Source: Victivallis lenta (GTDB lineage: Bacteria > Verrucomicrobiota > Lentisphaeria > Victivallales > Victivallaceae). From it: a stretch of DNA of 64,000 bases. The translations under genes were made by a program, and so were the position numbers. Shown in pieces: positions 60,787 to 64,000 of the stretch (positions within the stretch are counted from its first letter, which is position 1; the number at the start of each line of letters is the position of its first letter). The DNA is taken from assembly GCF_009695545.1 (NCBI RefSeq), contig NZ_VUNS01000007.1:1-64000 (forward strand), read 5' to 3'. Below the pieces are notes generated by a model. It made no database searches, was not told the origin of the DNA, and was given only the letters and a program-made list of their open reading frames with translations.

Positions 60787-61859
60787 ACTATTATATCCAT
60801 GTGCCGTTCTGTCGTTCGAAGTGCGGCTACTGCGCGTTCTATTCCGAGGCGGCGCCGGTGCCCGGTGCCGTCGACGCCTACCTGGACCGGCTCGAATTCC
60901 AGTTCGAACGGCTCGAACCGGCGGAGCCCTGCGAAACCGTCTACTTCGGCGGCGGCACGCCGACGCTGCTTTCGGAGATGCAGCTTGAACGGCTTTTTTC
61001 CATGACGGCGCGGGCGCTCCGGCCGGATTCGGAGACGGAGATCTCAATCGAGGCGAACCCCGAAACGCTGACCGTGCCGAAGATCGCCCTGCTCCGCTCT
61101 TTCGCCAGCCGGATCAGCCTCGGCGTACAGTCGTTCGACGCCCGTTTCCGCGCCATGCTCGGGCGCGACTGCGAGCAGGCCGCGCTTGAACGGGCGATCG
61201 AACGGGTCGCGGCGGCGCGCTTTCCGCATTGGAGCTGCGATCTGATTTACGCGATTCCGGGGCAGGGACCGGCGGATTTCGAGCGCGATCTCGCGCGTGC
61301 CGTCGCGCTCGGCATCGACCATCTGTCGTGTTACAGCCTGACGCCGGAAGAGGGAGCCCGCCTCGCGGATTCGCTGATTCCGGATGAGGACGACGCGGCG
61401 CGGATGTGGGAGCTCGCCGGGCGTTGCGGCCTCCCCCGTTACGAGATCAGCAACTATGCCGCCCCGGGCTGCGAATGCCGCCACAACCGGAACGTCTGGC
61501 GCGGCGGGCTCCTGACCGGGCTCGGCCCCGCCGCCGCCGGCTTCGACGGCACGGACCGGAAATCCGAACCCGCTTCGCTCGCCGGCTGGCTGCGCGGCGA
61601 CCCGCCGGAGATCGACGCCATCGCTCCGGCGGAGCGGCTGAACGAGATCTTCGCCGTGAATCTGCGTACCGCTTCCGGCTGGACGCCGGAGCTCTGGGCG
61701 AAGGTCCCGAACGCGGACGCGTGGGACGCCCGCGTTGCCGCCGCCCGCCGCGCCGCCGCCGAAACTTTGCCGGAATGGTTTGACATTTCGCCGGAACGCA
61801 TTACATTAAGCGACTCGGGATTGCTCTTTTGGAACACGGTGGCGGAAACGATTCTATGA
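60783..61859 (+). CDS. hemW: HemW-type radical SAM protein (coproporphyrinogen oxidase-like)
   Basis: 358 aa. IHVPFCRSKCGYCAF gives the radical-SAM CxxxCxxC cluster (Cys10, 14, 17), followed by VYFGGGTPTLLS, SIEANPETL, RISLGVQSFD, DLIYAIPGQ and HLSCYSLTPEEGARLAD. HemW inserts heme into respiratory proteins and is not the true HemN oxidase; that role follows from the family. It overlaps the AraC gene by 4 nt upstream and truA by 4 nt downstream. Confidence 0.92.
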   Translation: MNYYIHVPFCRSKCGYCAFYSEAAPVPGAVDAYLDRLEFQFERLEPAEPCETVYFGGGTPTLLSEMQLERLFSMTARALRPDSETEISIEANPETLTVPKIALLRSFASRISLGVQSFDARFRAMLGRDCEQAALERAIERVAAARFPHWSCDLIYAIPGQGPADFERDLARAVALGIDHLSCYSLTPEEGARLADSLIPDEDDAARMWELAGRCGLPRYEISNYAAPGCECRHNRNVWRGGLLTGLGPAAAGFDGTDRKSEPASLAGWLRGDPPEIDAIAPAERLNEIFAVNLRTASGWTPELWAKVPNADAWDARVAAARRAAAETLPEWFDISPERITLSDSGLLFWNTVAETIL

Positions 61860-62680
61860 CCTCGCTTGAACAGACCTCTTACGAACCGTACAAACGGTAT
61901 CTGCTGGAAATCGCCTACGACGGCGGCAATTACAGCGGCTGGCAGATCCAGCCGCACTGTCTCGCGGTGCAGGAGGTGCTGCAGGGGATTCTGAGTAAAA
62001 TGTACGCGGGGCACCCGATCCACCTGATCGGCAGCAGCCGGACCGACGCCGGCGTCCATGCCCAGCGCTTCGCCGCCGGCTACCTGACTCCGAAGCGCCC
62101 GGACATTCCGCCGGACAAGATTCTGCGCGCGGTCAACCGCCAGCTTCCGGCCGACATCAAGCTCCGCACCGTGCGCGAAGTGCCGCTTGAATTCCACGCG
62201 CGCTACGACGCGCTCGGCAAGGCGTACACCTACGTCCTGAATCTCGGCGCGCCGTCGCCCTTCGCCGACCGCTACAGCTGGGTGCCGTATCACCGCATGG
62301 ACGTCGATAAAATCCGGGCCGCGGCGCAGGTCCTGGTCGGCACGCACGACTATTCGAGCTTCGTCGTCGAGCGCAGCATGATCGACGAGGCGGTCCGCAC
62401 GATCTACCGGATCGACGTCGAAACGATCGGGCAGTTCTGCTGCTGCACCTTCGTCGGCAACGGTTTTCTCTACAAGATGATCCGCTGCCTGATGGGGACG
62501 CTTGAGGCGGCCGGTTCCGGCAAGCTGAATCCGGAAGCGGTCCGGCGGATTCTCGAAGCGCGCGACCGGACGCAGGCGCCGGAGACTGCGCCGCCGCAGG
62601 GGCTTTTTCTGATGAAGGTGTTCTACACCCCCGAGGAGCGGGCCGCCTTCCGGCTCGAAGGGCTGCCGTTTTGTTTTTGA
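61856..62680 (+). CDS. truA: tRNA pseudouridine(38-40) synthase
   Basis: The ATG at 61856 overlaps the hemW stop. 274 aa. RYLLEIAYDGGNYSGWQIQP opens the fold, SSRTDAGVHA holds the catalytic Asp64, and LGKAYTYVLN, HDYSSFV and FLYKMIRCLMGTL complete the TruA pattern. It modifies uridines 38-40 in the anticodon arm of many tRNAs. The region between LNLGAPSPFADRY and the end is normal. Confidence 0.96.
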   Translation: MTSLEQTSYEPYKRYLLEIAYDGGNYSGWQIQPHCLAVQEVLQGILSKMYAGHPIHLIGSSRTDAGVHAQRFAAGYLTPKRPDIPPDKILRAVNRQLPADIKLRTVREVPLEFHARYDALGKAYTYVLNLGAPSPFADRYSWVPYHRMDVDKIRAAAQVLVGTHDYSSFVVERSMIDEAVRTIYRIDVETIGQFCCCTFVGNGFLYKMIRCLMGTLEAAGSGKLNPEAVRRILEARDRTQAPETAPPQGLFLMKVFYTPEERAAFRLEGLPFCF

Positions 62681-62686
62681 GTGCCG

Positions 62687-62715
62687 TTGTAAAACTCCTG
62701 TCCGGGTGGTATAGT
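62687..62715 (+). promoter_or_regulatory. Sigma-70 promoter of the UvrD/PcrA gene
   Basis: TTGTAA and TATAGT with a 17-base spacer, 38 bases before the ATG at 62754; AGGAG follows at 62741. Confidence 0.65.
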
Positions 62716-62753
62716 ATCCGGATGTTATTGTCATACTTTCAGGAGATTACAGA

Positions 62754-64000
62754 ATGAGCGACTTCCTTTCGCAGCTGAACCCCGAACAGGCCGATGCCGC
62801 CGGCACCGTGAACGGGCCGGTTCTCGTGCTGGCCGGAGCCGGAACCGGCAAGACCCGGGTCATCACGTTCCGGATCGCCCATATGCTTTCGATCGGAATT
62901 CCCCCGGAGCAGATTCTCGGCATGACTTTCACGAACAAGGCGGCGCGCGAGATGCGCGAACGCCTTGCGCAGCTCGTCGACCCGAAGGTCGCGGCCCGGG
63001 TCACGCTCGGCACGTTCCACAGCTTCTGCATCCGGATTCTGCGCCGCGAAGCGAAGAAGCTCGGTTACCTGCCCGGCTTCACGATCGCCGACGACTCCGA
63101 CCAGCAGGGGCTGCTGAAGCAGGCGGCCGGAGCGGCCGGGTGCAACACCCGCGAAGGATTCCCGCTCGCCGAGGTGCAGGCGATGATCGGCAAGTGGAAG
63201 AACAGACTGCTGTTTCCCGCCGATGCGAAACGCTTTGCCGACAACGGCTTCGAAGAGGCGTGCGCGACGATTTACGAGCACTATCAGGAGCTTCTCGAGT
63301 TGCAGAATTCTCTCGATTTCGACGATATGCTGCTTCTGGTGCACAAGCTGTTCAGCGATTTTCCCGATGTGCTGGCGCACTACCAGGACCGTTACCGCTA
63401 TCTGCTGATCGACGAGTATCAGGACACGAACGCCGCGCAGTTCACGATCGTCAAGATGCTGATCGGCGAACGCCGCAACCTCTGCGTGGTCGGCGACGAC
63501 GACCAGAGCATCTATTCGTGGCGCGGCGCGGACATCAGCAACATCCTCGAGTTCCCGCAGCATTTCCCGGGTGCGAAGGTGGTCAAGCTCGAGCAGAACT
63601 ACCGCTCGACCTCGAGCATTCTCGATGCGGCGAACGCGGTCATCGGCTCGAACGAAAACCGCCACGACAAGAGACTCTGGTCCGACCTCGGCCGGGGCGA
63701 GAAGGTCAAGGTGATCAAGACCGCCGGAGGAGAGGCCGAAGCCGAATTCATCGCCGGCATGATCAGCCAGCTCAAGAATTCCGATCCGGCCGCGTCGTGG
63801 AAGGATTTCGCGATTCTGTACCGCTCGAACCACCTGTCGCGCGAGCTCGAACAGGCGCTGCGGCGGCAGCAGATTCCGTACCGGCTGGTCGGCGGGCAGG
63901 AGTTCTACAAGCGGCGCGAGATCAAGGACGCGGTCGCTTATCTGAAACTGCTTGTGAATCCGCATGACGACCAGAGCCTGCTGCGAATCCTCGGCACGCC
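62754..64000 (+). CDS. UvrD/PcrA/Rep-family DNA helicase (3' end outside the window)
   Basis: The frame is open from ATG 62754 (AGGAG upstream) to the window edge, 415 codons, with no stop. It reads SQLNPEQADAA (Q motif), Walker A AGAGTGKT (27-34), MTFTNKAAREMRERL (Ia), LLIDEYQDTN (motif II, ~218-227), VGDDDQSIYSWRGAD (III) and EQNYRST (IV). This is an SF1A 3'-5' helicase of DNA repair and replication restart. The C-terminal half lies beyond the window, so PcrA, UvrD and Rep cannot be told apart. Confidence 0.95.
   Translation, partial: MSDFLSQLNPEQADAAGTVNGPVLVLAGAGTGKTRVITFRIAHMLSIGIPPEQILGMTFTNKAAREMRERLAQLVDPKVAARVTLGTFHSFCIRILRREAKKLGYLPGFTIADDSDQQGLLKQAAGAAGCNTREGFPLAEVQAMIGKWKNRLLFPADAKRFADNGFEEACATIYEHYQELLELQNSLDFDDMLLLVHKLFSDFPDVLAHYQDRYRYLLIDEYQDTNAAQFTIVKMLIGERRNLCVVGDDDQSIYSWRGADISNILEFPQHFPGAKVVKLEQNYRSTSSILDAANAVIGSNENRHDKRLWSDLGRGEKVKVIKTAGGEAEAEFIAGMISQLKNSDPAASWKDFAILYRSNHLSRELEQALRRQQIPYRLVGGQEFYKRREIKDAVAYLKLLVNPHDDQSLLRILGT

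Noticed and set aside
1-64000. CRISPR array or toxin-antitoxin system
   Set aside because: No regularly spaced identical repeats were seen, and no small gene pair of the toxin-antitoxin type.

Overview
The window looks like chromosomal DNA from a Gram-negative, GC-rich bacterium of the Lentisphaerota (Victivallis-like) group; this is an inference from gene content, not a database match. The grounds are an outer-membrane lipid A gene (lpxA), three single-copy pseudopilin-type proteins with an almost invariant [14 protein letters not shown]-terminus and an H-x9/10-DG motif, many FAD_oxidored-type flavoproteins and uroporphyrinogen-decarboxylase-like proteins, and AraC/LacI/GntR/IclR regulators each sitting beside carbohydrate-active enzymes.

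Layout. 1-402 is the end of an rRNA operon (23S tail, 5S, terminator). 650-15400 is mostly core: a Nif3-family protein, ispE and a GnnA-like oxidoreductase on the minus strand, then pyrH, lpxA, a periplasmic-binding lipoprotein, a CBM9-like protein, an unknown protein, a polytopic membrane protein, a RicT/PSP1 protein, a membrane HExxH protein and a tandem-ATPase ABC exporter with two permeases. 15378-22700 holds a VOC protein, a PocR-type AraC regulator divergent from two tandem FAD oxidoreductases, a phospholipid-methyltransferase-like enzyme followed by an OpgB-like phosphoglycerol transferase, and a small lipoprotein.

22898-58423 is accessory and regulator-rich. It contains a urod-like gene broken by an in-frame TAG; a 4.7 kb block (LacI regulator, secreted unknown, GH16, pseudopilin, sialidase-like protein) flanked by a perfect 22-bp direct repeat; IclR; an AraC-controlled GHL6-like/pseudopilin/GH5 operon; tRNA-Ala(GGC); a GntR/GDPD/pseudopilin/GH-A-clan hydrolase cluster; GntR plus an SGNH hydrolase; MutT; an ECF sigma/membrane protein/periplasmic coiled-coil trio; IclR plus a flavoprotein; a DUF2807-like membrane protein; an AGE-family epimerase; two urod-like genes around an AraC regulator; a lone ilvH; and two GH5 genes with an ADP-ribosylglycohydrolase, divergent from another AraC regulator. 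The right end (60783-64000) returns to core genes: hemW, truA and the start of a UvrD/PcrA helicase.

Functionally, the accessory part reads as a chain of small glycan-use regulons. Three of them combine a dedicated one-component regulator, one H-x9-DG-type pseudopilin and one or more secreted glycoside hydrolases. This recurring module, and the repeat-bounded copy of it, are the most interesting things in the window.
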